From positions 62,001 through 126,000 of the forward strand of contig NZ_JAGPNL010000005.1 in assembly GCF_018069565.1 (NCBI RefSeq): DNA of 64,000 bases, given 5' to 3'. Positions 26,965 through 34,581 of the stretch are shown here, one piece after another (within the stretch, counting starts at the first letter, position 1; every line of letters begins with the position of its first letter). The translations under genes and the position numbers were made by a program. Origin of the DNA: Streptomyces tagetis. GTDB lineage: Bacteria > Actinomycetota > Actinomycetes > Streptomycetales > Streptomycetaceae. The notes under the pieces are model-generated. The model was not told the DNA's origin and ran no database searches. It saw only the letters and a list, made by a program, of their open reading frames with translations.

Positions 26965-27569
26965 TGACCGTACGCCGCCGCCTCCTGGCGCTCCCCCTGC
27001 TCGCGGTGCTGCTCGCCGGGTGCGGCATCCGCGCCACGGAGGTGCCCACGGACTACGGCCCCGCCCCCTCGCGGGTGCGCTGCGTGGCACCCGAGGCGGA
27101 CTCCTCGACCCGGTCCGCGCCCGGAACGCCGGTACGGATCTTCCTGCTCTGCGGGTCGTCGCTGGTGGCCGTCGACCGGACGGTACGCGTCCCGGACGGC
27201 ACGGCGGGCTCCGATCGGCGGGTGCTCATGGCGCGGGGGCTGCTGACGCTCCTCGCGGCACCGCCGTCGGCCGCGGAACGGAGCGCCGGGTACACGACCG
27301 ACGTACGCGGCGGCGCGGAGGTGAAGGGGCCCCGCTCCGACGACCCCGAGGGCACGCTGCGACTCGGCACCGCGCCAGGGGACCTCACCTCCTACGCCCT
27401 CGCCCAGGTCGTCTGCACCCTCGCCGTCTCCGCGGTGGCCGAGGACGACGGCTCGGTGCTCCTCGCCGGGCCCGGGGAAGCCGCTCCCCGCCGGTACGCC
27501 TGCACCGACGAGGTACGCGCCCGTCCGGGCACGACGGAACCGCCGTCGACTCCGGTGGCGGGGGACTGA
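26964..27569 (+). CDS. AfsQ-associated lipoprotein
   Basis: 201 residues. Signal peptide RRRLLALPLLAVLLAGCG with lipobox LAGC (Cys 21), so lipid-anchored outside the membrane. Contains paired cysteines (VRC, LLC, VVC, YAC) spread through a compact domain with repeated GerMN-like pattern (PVRIFLLCGSSLVAVDRTV, GLLTLLAAPPSAAERSAGYTT). Start codon overlaps the afsQ2 stop (ATGA), so it is translationally coupled and probably modulates AfsQ2 sensing. Such a lipoprotein third gene is known for this operon. Confidence 0.88.
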   Translation: MTVRRRLLALPLLAVLLAGCGIRATEVPTDYGPAPSRVRCVAPEADSSTRSAPGTPVRIFLLCGSSLVAVDRTVRVPDGTAGSDRRVLMARGLLTLLAAPPSAAERSAGYTTDVRGGAEVKGPRSDDPEGTLRLGTAPGDLTSYALAQVVCTLAVSAVAEDDGSVLLAGPGEAAPRRYACTDEVRARPGTTEPPSTPVAGD

Positions 27570-28362
27570 GCGGGGCGCTGGGGGCCTGCTCCGCCGTGCG
27601 TCGCAGGGGGGTGCTCCCGTGACACGCGCGGTGGGGTGTTTCGCTTCCGTGGTGCGGGGGCGGGGCGCCTCGGGCGTGTCGGGGGGCAGGCGGGTCAGGG
27701 AAGACACGCCCGGCCGGGGTTCGACGCGCCCTGGAGCCGCTGACACGCCAAGCCGGGTGAGCCGCCTCCGGCGTGTGTTGGGCGGGGTGTCCCGGGCGCG
27801 TCGGTTAAACGTTTACGTATGCGGTGACACCCCGACGGGGGTGCGCTTCCACCGTCGTGCGGGCCGCACGCGTCCCGGGCGCGGCGCGACACACCCGGCC
27901 GCGGGACAAGTCGCCCACCGTGCCGATCCGGAGCATCCCGGGCGTGTCGGAGACACGCCCGACCGACGATCGCCACGCAGGACGGACACCGACACACCCA
28001 CCCGGGCAAGTCGCCTGCACCGCTGCCGAAGCGGAGCACCCCGGGCGTGGCGCGGACATGCCCGGCCGCAGGACAAGTCGCCCACCGTGCCGACACAGCA
28101 CCCCCGGGCGTGGCCCGGCACACCCGGCCGGCGATCGCCACGCGGGACGGACGCCAACACGCCGAGCCGGGCGAGCCGCCGCCACCGTGCGGAGACGAAA
28201 CACTCCGGGCGCGGCGCCGACCCGCCAGGCCCGGCCAAGCCGCCCCGCGCCCCGGCGGACGCCGCGCCGTGCGCCCGCGGACGCTCCGGCGTGTGGCGTA
28301 CGACTCACCCTTCGGTGGGAGGGGTCGGAACCGTGGGCGGCGGAGGCCGCGTCTAGGGGTGC
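27570..28362. repeat. 793-bp gap of degenerate GACACGCC/CACCCGGC repeats
   Basis: No credible gene. Two long imperfect direct copies lie about 165 bp apart: the block with GGGACAAGTCGCCCACCG at 27903 returns at 28070 with one change upstream, and the block ATCGCCACGCAGGACGG at 27967 returns at 28134 with one change. Short words ACACGCC, CGGGCGTG and CCGGGCG recur throughout. At 27806-27815 a lone AT-rich palindrome TAAACGTTTA interrupts the GC-rich field. Confidence 0.7.
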
Positions 28363-28914
28363 GTGCAGCGTGAAGGCTCCATCGGCGGCAGCGCCGCGAT
28401 CCGCATCCGTGCCACGGGAAGCGCCCTCCTGGTCGCGCATCTCGTGTTGGTGGCCTGGTTCACGCTGCGACCGCTGGACGTGCCCTGGGTGCCGCCGCCG
28501 AATCTGCGTCCGCTGGCCGGTATCCGCGCCGATCTGGCACTGGGCTGGCCGGCGGCGGTGCGTTCGCTGGGAGGATCGCTTCTTCTGTTGGCGCCCCTGG
28601 GCGTCCTGCTGCCCGTGGTGAACGGCCGGCTGGCCGTCTCGCCGCTCGCGTCCCTGCTGCGGACCACAGCCGCCGCCGCCCTGCTCTCGCTCGGTATCGA
28701 GCTGCTCCAGACCGGTGTGCCCGGCCAGGTCGTCGACGTCGACGCGCTGTGGCTCAACACGCTCGGCGTGGCGCTCGCGCACCTCGCGGTGGTGCCGGCG
28801 GGACGGGCCCGGCTGCGCCGCAGGGCGGAGAGGGAGCGGCCGGCGCCCCTCCCCCGGGACGAGCCGGTTCAGGGGCGGACCCCGACGATTCCCAGGGTCG
28901 GGATCGCACCGTAG
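28363..28914 (+). CDS. VanZ-family membrane protein
   Basis: 183 residues, VanZ-like. Four hydrophobic segments: about 22-36 (ALLVAHLVLVAWFTL), 65-85 (LGGSLLLLAPLGVLLPVV), 97-115 (LRTTAAAALLSLGIELLQ), 125-142 (LNTLGVALAHLAVV). The ELLQ..P....DVDALWLNTLG motif near 115-130 is the VanZ hallmark. Function in most hosts unknown; the founding member gives low-level teicoplanin resistance. GTG at 28363 with TAGGGG just upstream, possibly leaderless. The C-terminal 35 residues are charged and probably cytosolic. Confidence 0.85.
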   Translation: MQREGSIGGSAAIRIRATGSALLVAHLVLVAWFTLRPLDVPWVPPPNLRPLAGIRADLALGWPAAVRSLGGSLLLLAPLGVLLPVVNGRLAVSPLASLLRTTAAAALLSLGIELLQTGVPGQVVDVDALWLNTLGVALAHLAVVPAGRARLRRRAERERPAPLPRDEPVQGRTPTIPRVGIAP

Positions 28915-29009
28915 AGCGACGCCTCGTCCCGGTCCGTCTCCGTACCGTGGAAGGACGATGAGGGCGGCCGGGCCGGCCGTCCCCGCCCCGCGTCAACGAA
29001 GGAGCCGCG

Positions 29010-29213
29010 ATGTCCAGCCTCGCCCGTCCCACCCACGGCCGCATGATCGGCGGAGTGTGTGCCGCGCTGGCACGGCGCTTCGGTACCTCCGCCGGCACGA
29101 TGCGGGTGCTCTTCCTGCTGTCGTGTCTGCTGCCGGGCCCTCAGTTCGTGCTCTACCTCGCGCTGTGGGTGCTGCTCCCCTCCGAGGAGGTTGCCGCGCG
29201 CCGGTCCTGGTGA
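29010..29213 (+). CDS. PspC-domain small membrane protein
   Basis: 67 residues: LARPTHGRMIGGVCAALARRFG then MRVLFLLSCLLPGPQFVLYLALWVLLP, the whole PspC motif (short amphipathic start and one or two membrane segments, ending WVLLPSEE). PspC proteins take part in envelope-stress sensing in other bacteria; here stand-alone. GAAGGAG precedes the ATG. Followed by a strong bidirectional terminator. Confidence 0.9.
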   Translation: MSSLARPTHGRMIGGVCAALARRFGTSAGTMRVLFLLSCLLPGPQFVLYLALWVLLPSEEVAARRSW

Positions 29214-29244
29214 CCGGCGCGCCGAGCGGGCCCACCGGTCCCGG

Positions 29245-29292
29245 CACGCCGAAGGGGCGCACCCGTGCGTACGAGTGCGCCCCTTCGGCGTG
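29245..29292. terminator. Bidirectional terminator, 18-bp perfect stem
   Basis: Arms 29245-29262 and 29275-29292 pair over 18 bases without mismatch, loop 12 nt. Lies 31 bp after the PspC stop and 18 bp after the convergent secreted-protein stop, so it serves both. Confidence 0.88.
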
Positions 29293-29310
29293 TCGTGGGG
29301 AGCGTCGGGG

Positions 29311-29676
29311 TCAGCCGAGCGGGATGCCGTTGACCGGGAGGCCCTGCGTGGGCAGGCCCTGGGTGGGCAGACCGCCGAGCAGGCCGGCCACCGGCTTGGT
29401 CGGGCCCTGGGAGATCTGCTCGTCGAGGAGCTGCTCGGCGACCGGCTGCGCCGCGGACAGGCCGCGACCGGCGATGCCCGTGCCCTGCGTCAGGGCGTTG
29501 CCCGCGCCCGGCAGCGCGCCGGAGACCGTCTCGGCGGGCAGCGTACGGGCGACGCCGTCGAGGGTCTGGGCGGCGTCCGGCAGCGCCGGGGCGGCGTTGG
29601 CCGCACCCGCGCCGGCGGCGGCGAAGGCGGCACCGAGGGCGGCGATGCCGAGGGTCTTGGCAGCAGACTGCTTCAT
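29311..29676 (-). CDS. Small secreted protein with short C-terminal repeats
   Basis: 121 residues. Sec signal peptide (KQSAAKTLGIAALGAAFAAAGAGAANA, cleavage after ANA near residue 28). The mature part is Leu/Pro/Gly rich with TLDGVARTLPAET and a C-terminal triple of LPTQGLPTQGLPVNGIPLG. Similar in plan to the protein at 21744 (shared signal style, short mature chain, L-x-GVA motif), so likely a lineage-specific exported family. ATG 29676 with CGAGGACG upstream. Unknown function. Confidence 0.78.
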   Translation of the reverse strand: MKQSAAKTLGIAALGAAFAAAGAGAANAAPALPDAAQTLDGVARTLPAETVSGALPGAGNALTQGTGIAGRGLSAAQPVAEQLLDEQISQGPTKPVAGLLGGLPTQGLPTQGLPVNGIPLG

Positions 29677-29853
29677 GGAATGCGTCCTCGAAACGGTGTA
29701 TGGGGAGGTGAGCGGTTTCCCGACCGTAAACACGCCGCGCCGCCCGCCGCAAACATCGAAATGCGGACACCTGGTGAACGCCCGTCCACATTCCGGATCG
29801 CCGCCCGATGTGCTCTCTTTACACCTGACCGAGAAGCCGCAGGTGGGAGCCGG

Positions 29854-30984
29854 TTACTGGAACAGCCATTCGGACTTCAGTTCTGCATATCCGGGCTTGA
29901 TCACGTCATTGATCATAGCCAGTCGTTCATCGAAAGGAATGAATGCTGACTTCATCGCATTGACGGAGAACCACTGGAGATCGTCGAGCGTGTAAGCGAA
30001 AGCGCCGACCAGGTGCTCGAATTCCCGGGACAGGCTGGTGTGGGACATCAGGCGGTTGTCCGTGTTGACGGTGACGCGGAAGTACAGCCGGCGCAGGAGC
30101 CCGATCGGGTGCTCGGCGTAGGAGTCCGCGGCGCCGGTCTGGAGGTTGGAGCTGGGGCACATCTCCAGGGGGATGCGCTTGTCGCGCACGTAGGAGGCGA
30201 GCCGGCCGAGCCGTACGGTGCCGTCCTCGCCGACCTCGATGTCGTCGATGATGCGCACCCCGTGCCCGAGCCGGTCGGCGCCGCACCACTGGAGCGCCTG
30301 CCAGATGGACGGCAGCCCGAACGCCTCACCGGCGTGGATGGTGAAGTGGTTGTTCTCGCGCTTCAGGTACTCGAAGGCGTCCAGGTGCCGGGTGGGCGGG
30401 TAGCCGGCCTCGGCGCCGGCGATGTCGAAGCCGACGACGCCCTCGTCGCGGTAGCGGTTGGCCAGCTCGGCGATCTCCAGGGCGCGCGCGGCGTGCCGCA
30501 TGGCGGTGAGCAGGGCGCCGACGCGGATGCGGCGGCCGTTCTCCCGGGCCCGCCGCTCGCCCTCGCGGAACCCCTCGTTGACGGCCTCCACGACCTCTTC
30601 CAGTCCGAGGCCGCCCTCCAGGTGCTGTTCGGGGGCGTAGCGCACCTCGGCGTAGACGATGCCGTCCTCGGCGAGGTCCTCGGCGCACTCGGCGGCGACG
30701 CGCACCAAAGCGTCGCGGGTCTGCATGACGCCGACGGTGTGGGAGAAGGTCTCCAGGTACCGTTCCAGCGAACCGGAGTCGGCGGCCTCGCGGAACCAGG
30801 TGCCGAGCAGGTCGGCATCGGTCTCCGGCAGCCCCTCGTAACCGCTTGCGCGGGCGAGGTCGGCGACGGTGCCGGGGCGCAGCCCGCCGTCGAGGTGGTC
30901 GTGGAGGAGGACCTTGGGCGCGCGGCGGATCTGGTCGGGGGTCGGAGTCTTCGCGGAGGGCTTCTCGGTGCGGTGGCTCGTCAT
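29854..30984 (-). CDS. add: Adenosine deaminase
   Basis: 376 residues. Hydrolytically deaminates (deoxy)adenosine to (deoxy)inosine. Zinc ligands in LHDHLDGGLRP near residue 25, HAGEAFGLP near 215 with catalytic Glu partner, the LGHGVRI region near 240, and TDNRLMSHTSLS near 315 with the last zinc Asp. The ATG at 30984 sits six bases after TACAGT, indicating leaderless transcription from beneath a nucleoside box. It ends with TAA, rare here, and its last 40 codons are less GC-biased than usual. Products feed the purine nucleoside phosphorylase encoded at 14537. Confidence 0.95.
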   Translation of the reverse strand: MTSHRTEKPSAKTPTPDQIRRAPKVLLHDHLDGGLRPGTVADLARASGYEGLPETDADLLGTWFREAADSGSLERYLETFSHTVGVMQTRDALVRVAAECAEDLAEDGIVYAEVRYAPEQHLEGGLGLEEVVEAVNEGFREGERRARENGRRIRVGALLTAMRHAARALEIAELANRYRDEGVVGFDIAGAEAGYPPTRHLDAFEYLKRENNHFTIHAGEAFGLPSIWQALQWCGADRLGHGVRIIDDIEVGEDGTVRLGRLASYVRDKRIPLEMCPSSNLQTGAADSYAEHPIGLLRRLYFRVTVNTDNRLMSHTSLSREFEHLVGAFAYTLDDLQWFSVNAMKSAFIPFDERLAMINDVIKPGYAELKSEWLFQ

Positions 30985-31000
30985 TTCCGCACTGTAGCTC

Positions 31001-31012
31001 CTACGCGCGTAG
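31001..31012. promoter_or_regulatory. Nucleoside box CTACGCGCGTAG upstream of add
   Basis: Perfect palindrome, four bases upstream of the -10 hexamer TACAGT (30991-30996 on the minus strand). Same arrangement as at deoC. Confidence 0.8.
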
Positions 31013-31170
31013 AACGGCAGGCCCCCCACGGTTCACGACCCCGACGGACCGGGGACACGCCGACGCGGAGCCGGGGAACGCACACCGACGGACCCGGGAC
31101 ACGCCGTCGATACGCAATGGTGACCGCGAGGACGGGTGGCGGGCGTGGCGTCTTCTGAGAATGTTCTGTC

Positions 31171-31944
31171 ATGGCAGAGCAAACGACGCCGGACCGGCGG
31201 GCCCGGCTGGGACGGACGCTCGGCCCGGAGGGGGCCGCGGTGGGCGGTGTGGTGCTGCTGCTCCCCGGGGGCGACGAGGTGTCCGGGCGCAGACCGTCGC
31301 CGCTGCTGGGGACCGCGTCGGCGCGCGCGCTCGGGCGCCGACTGGCCCGCGCGGGCCGGGCGGACGGTCTCGAAGGGGTCCTGGCCGCGCACGTCGTGCA
31401 CTACCGCCGTCGCGGCTGGAACGGCGCCGGGGCCGATCTCGCGCGCGACGCCGTCTGGGCCGTCGGCGAGGCGGTACGGCTCTACGGCGACGTCCCCGTC
31501 TGTCTGGCCGGGCTCGGCATGGGCGGCCGGGCCGCGCTGCGGGCGGGTGGGCACGAGGCGGTCGCCTCCGTACTGGCGGTCGCGCCGTGGCTGCCCGACG
31601 AAGGGCCGGGCGGGCCGCCGGAGCCGGTGAAGCAGCTTGCCGGGCGCCGGGTGCTGATCGTGCACGGCACCAAGGACACGCGTAGCGACCCGGAGTTGTC
31701 GTTCCGGCTGGCGGCGCGGGCGAAGAAGGCCAACCGGGACGTGTGCCGCTTCGAGGTGCACGCCGACGGCCACGGGTTACGTGCCTACCGGGACGAAGTG
31801 GCCGCGCTGGCCGCGGACTTCGTGCTCGGTACGCTCCTCGGGCTGCCGTTCTCCCGGCCGGTGCGGGACGCGTTCGCCGCGCCGCCGCCGCTGGGGCTGC
31901 GCATGCCGCTGGCGTCCGGCTTCGGCAGGTCGCCGCGCCGCTGA
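31171..31944 (+). CDS. Alpha/beta-hydrolase-fold protein lacking the nucleophile
   Basis: 257 residues with an alpha/beta-hydrolase pattern: VVLLLPGGDEVSGR near the N-terminus, nucleophile elbow region VCLAGLGMGGRAAL near 110, VLIVHGTKDTRSDPELS near 168 with acid residue, and HADGHGLRAYRDEV near 205 with the His. At the elbow the expected Gly-x-Ser-x-Gly reads GLGMGG, so the serine is absent. Either a non-hydrolytic member or one using another residue. The ATG at 31171 follows GAATGT by six bases, possibly leaderless. Divergent from add over 186 bp. Substrate unknown. Confidence 0.8.
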   Translation: MAEQTTPDRRARLGRTLGPEGAAVGGVVLLLPGGDEVSGRRPSPLLGTASARALGRRLARAGRADGLEGVLAAHVVHYRRRGWNGAGADLARDAVWAVGEAVRLYGDVPVCLAGLGMGGRAALRAGGHEAVASVLAVAPWLPDEGPGGPPEPVKQLAGRRVLIVHGTKDTRSDPELSFRLAARAKKANRDVCRFEVHADGHGLRAYRDEVAALAADFVLGTLLGLPFSRPVRDAFAAPPPLGLRMPLASGFGRSPRR

Positions 31945-31945
31945 C

Positions 31946-32070
31946 CGCCGGTCACCGTCCACCGCCCGCCACCCACCGCCCGCCACCCACCGGTCACCGT
32001 CCACCGGTCACTGTCCGCCACCCCACCGCCCACCGGTCACCGCCCACCAGCCACTGCCCGGCGCCCGCCC
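31946..32070. repeat. CACCGCCCGCCACC / CACCGGTCACCGTC repeats
   Basis: About 125 bp of tandem, mixed 7- to 14-bp words (CACCGCC, CACCGGT, CACCCAC) in the convergent gap between the hydrolase-fold gene and the LysR gene. No coding signal. Confidence 0.75.
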
Positions 32071-32140
32071 CGGTTCCGTCGTAGCGACCCCTGAAGAGAA
32101 CAACACCCCCCACCGGAACCCCGCCCACCGAAACCCCCCG

Positions 32141-33094
32141 TCACCCCGGCACCAGCGTCCCCCGGCGCGAGAGCAGGAACTTCTTAAAGGCCGCCACCGG
32201 GGGCGTGTCCGTGCGCCCCGCCAGCCAGGCGACGCCGATCTCGCGGGCCGCGCGCGGCGCGGTGACGGTCAGTTCGACCACGCCGGGGCGGGGCACGGCG
32301 GGCGGTGGCAGCAGGGCGACGCCGAGCCCGGCCGCGACCAGCCCGCGCAGCGTCTCCGCCTCCTCCCCCTCGAAGGCCACCCGGGGCCGGAAACCGGCCT
32401 CCTTGCACAGGGCGTCGGTGATGCGGCGCAGGCCGTAGCCGGGCTCCAGGGTCACGAAGGTCTCGTCGGCCGCCTCGGCGAGGCGGATGCGCCGCCGCCC
32501 GGCCAGTGGGTGGTCGGCCGGGACCACGAGGCGCAGCTTCTGCTCGTCCAGCCGCCGGGCGACGAGGTCGGGGGCGTCGGGCACCGGGGAGGTGAGGCAC
32601 AGGTCGAGTTCGCCGGTGCGCAGCCGTTCCAGCATGGCCTCGCCGTAGTTCTGGACCAGGCTGAAGCGGATGCGGGGGTGGTCGGCGCGGAAGGCGTGCA
32701 GCAGGCCGGGCACGGTCTCGGCGCCCATGGTGTGCAGGAAGCCGAAGGCGACCTTGCCGGCCGCCGGGTCGGCGTCGGCGCGGACCTCCTCGGCGGCCCG
32801 CTCGACCTCGGCGAGGGCGCGTTCGACGGAGCCGAGGAAGGTGCGCCCGGCGGGGGTGAGGGCGAGGGTGCGTCCGCGGCGCACGAAGAGGTCGACACCG
32901 AGGTCGGTTTCGAGCCGTACGAGGGCCCGGGAGAGGGTCGACTGGGGGACGTTCATCTCCTGGGCGGCCCGGGTGACGTGCTCGGTACGGGCGACGCCGG
33001 CGAAGTGCGCGAGGCGTGGCGCGAGAAGCGTCACGATGTCTTCCGTGTTACCGGACGGTGACAGGCAGGGCGGTGAGCTGGACTGATGCACCAT
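32141..33094 (-). CDS. LysR-family transcriptional regulator
   Basis: 317 residues. N-terminal helix-turn-helix near residues 20-80 (APRLAHFAGVARTEHVTRAA, MNVPQSTLSRALVRLETDLG, LFVRRGRTLALTPAG), then the periplasmic-binding-like effector domain (KVAFGFLHTMGAETVPGLL, LDLCLTSP, LVVPADHPLAGRRRIRLAE, VAAGLGVALLPPP). Start at ATG 33094, seven bases after CATAAT on the minus strand, hence probably leaderless. It is divergent from an MFS exporter with an inverted repeat between, the standard arrangement in which the regulator controls its neighbour. Confidence 0.93.
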   Translation of the reverse strand: MVHQSSSPPCLSPSGNTEDIVTLLAPRLAHFAGVARTEHVTRAAQEMNVPQSTLSRALVRLETDLGVDLFVRRGRTLALTPAGRTFLGSVERALAEVERAAEEVRADADPAAGKVAFGFLHTMGAETVPGLLHAFRADHPRIRFSLVQNYGEAMLERLRTGELDLCLTSPVPDAPDLVARRLDEQKLRLVVPADHPLAGRRRIRLAEAADETFVTLEPGYGLRRITDALCKEAGFRPRVAFEGEEAETLRGLVAAGLGVALLPPPAVPRPGVVELTVTAPRAAREIGVAWLAGRTDTPPVAAFKKFLLSRRGTLVPG

Positions 33095-33111
33095 GGGAAC
33101 GATTATGGCCG

Positions 33112-33130
33112 ATCCGTGCATTGGACGGAT
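33112..33130. promoter_or_regulatory. LysR-type operator ATCCGT-N7-ACGGAT
   Basis: Perfect 6-bp arms around 7 bp, containing a T-N11-A core typical of LysR sites. It overlaps the MFS gene's -35-like TTGGAC (33121-33126) and lies beside the regulator's own -10. Confidence 0.7.
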
Positions 33131-33157
33131 CAGTCGTGGGCTCCGTACCGTCGCAGC

Positions 33158-34474
33158 ATGAATCCCGCCGATACCGGGGCGTCCACCACCGTGGACGCCG
33201 GCTCCTCCGTCCCACCCTCCTCGCCCGCCTCACCCGCCTCGGACCACGACTCCCGGATGACCCCGGGCGGCCCCGGTTACCGCCGGATGAGCCTCGCCCT
33301 CTTCCTCGCGGGCGTGGCGACCTTCGCCCTCCTCTACTCCACCCAGGCGCTGTTGCCGCTGATCTCCGGCGACCTCGGGGTGACGGCCGGCGACGCGAGC
33401 TGGACGGTGGCCGCCGCGACCGGCGGACTCGCCCTGTTCGTGCTGCCGATGAGCGCCCTGTCGGAACGCTTCGGGCGGCGCACACTGATGACCGCCTCGC
33501 TGGCCGTCGCCGTCGCGGTCGGGCTGCTGGTCCCCTTCGCCCCCTCGCTGGGCGCGCTGGTCGCGCTGCGGGCGGTGCAGGGAGCGGCGCTGGCCGGGCT
33601 GCCCGCGTCGGCGACCGCCTACCTCGCGGAGGAGGTGCGCCCGAGGGCGCTGGTCGGCGCGATCGGCCTCTTCGTGGCGGGCAACAGCGTCGGCGGGATG
33701 AGCGGCCGGGTCATCACCGGCTGGGTCGCGCAGGAGTGGGGCTGGCGGGTCGCCGTCGGCGTGGTCGGCCTGGTCGCGGTGGTGTGCGCGGTCGCCTTCC
33801 GGCTGCTGCTGCCGGCGCCGCGGCACTTCGCGCGGGGATCGCTGCGCCCGCGCGTGCTGGCCCGCGCGGTCCGCGACCACCTGGCGAACCCGCTGCTGCG
33901 CCGCCTGTACGCGATCGGCGCGCTGTTCATGACGGTCTTCGGCGGCGTCTACACAGTGATCGGCTACCGCCTGGCCGGCGAGCCGTTCTCGCTGCCGCAG
34001 GGGCTGATCGGCTCGATCTTCCTGGTCTACCTGGTGGGCACGGTCGCGGCGTCGGCGGCGGGCCGGCTGGTGGACCGGCTGGGCCGGCGCGGGGCGCTGT
34101 ACCTGGCGGGCGGGACGACGGCGGCGGGCCTGGTGCTCTCCCTGGGGGACTCCCTGCCGCTGGTGCTGGCGGGGCTGGTGCTGATCACGGCGGGCTTCTT
34201 CGCCGGGCACGCGGTGGCCTCCTCGGCGGTCGGCCGGACCGCGCAGCACGGCCGCGCGCAGGCGTCGGCGCTGTACCAGTCCGCCTACTACATCGGCTCC
34301 AGCGCGGGCAGCACGGTCGGCGCGGTCGCCTTCCACGCGGCGGGCTGGTCCGGCACGGTCGGGGTGGGGCTGCTGGCGGTGCTGGGCGTCGGGGCGATCA
34401 CCGTGGCCGGGTCGCTGGCGGCCCGGCGCGTGGACGCGGGCGCCCCGGTGCCGGCCCTGGGTCTCACGCGCTGA
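33158..34474 (+). CDS. MFS transporter (12-helix drug/solute exporter type)
   Basis: 438 residues with 12 predicted membrane segments beginning near residue 45 (LALFLAGVATFALLYSTQALLP). Motif A-like loop SERFGRRTLM between helices 2 and 3, and GRLVDRLGRRGALYLAG in the second half. The first 40 residues are a disordered Ser/Pro/Ala cytosolic start. Sub-group resembles YnfM/inner-membrane-transport proteins. The ATG at 33158 follows TACCGT by six bases (leaderless). Probably controlled by the adjacent LysR protein. Substrate not predictable. Confidence 0.92.
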   Translation: MNPADTGASTTVDAGSSVPPSSPASPASDHDSRMTPGGPGYRRMSLALFLAGVATFALLYSTQALLPLISGDLGVTAGDASWTVAAATGGLALFVLPMSALSERFGRRTLMTASLAVAVAVGLLVPFAPSLGALVALRAVQGAALAGLPASATAYLAEEVRPRALVGAIGLFVAGNSVGGMSGRVITGWVAQEWGWRVAVGVVGLVAVVCAVAFRLLLPAPRHFARGSLRPRVLARAVRDHLANPLLRRLYAIGALFMTVFGGVYTVIGYRLAGEPFSLPQGLIGSIFLVYLVGTVAASAAGRLVDRLGRRGALYLAGGTTAAGLVLSLGDSLPLVLAGLVLITAGFFAGHAVASSAVGRTAQHGRAQASALYQSAYYIGSSAGSTVGAVAFHAAGWSGTVGVGLLAVLGVGAITVAGSLAARRVDAGAPVPALGLTR

Positions 34475-34581
34475 CCTGCGCCTTCGCCGTCTCCGCGGGC
34501 CGTTGTCAGTGCCCTGCGGTAATTTCCGAAGTGCGCGGCGCGACCGTGCGCGCGACGGACGGCCACAGGGGCGGGTGGACG

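Noticed and set aside
27806..27815. TAAACGTTTA palindrome as attachment site or operator
   Set aside because: No integrase, tRNA or gene start within range; only noted as an AT-rich island.
27640..28240. CRISPR-like array
   Set aside because: Repeats are degenerate, unit length varies, there are no unique spacers and no cas genes nearby.
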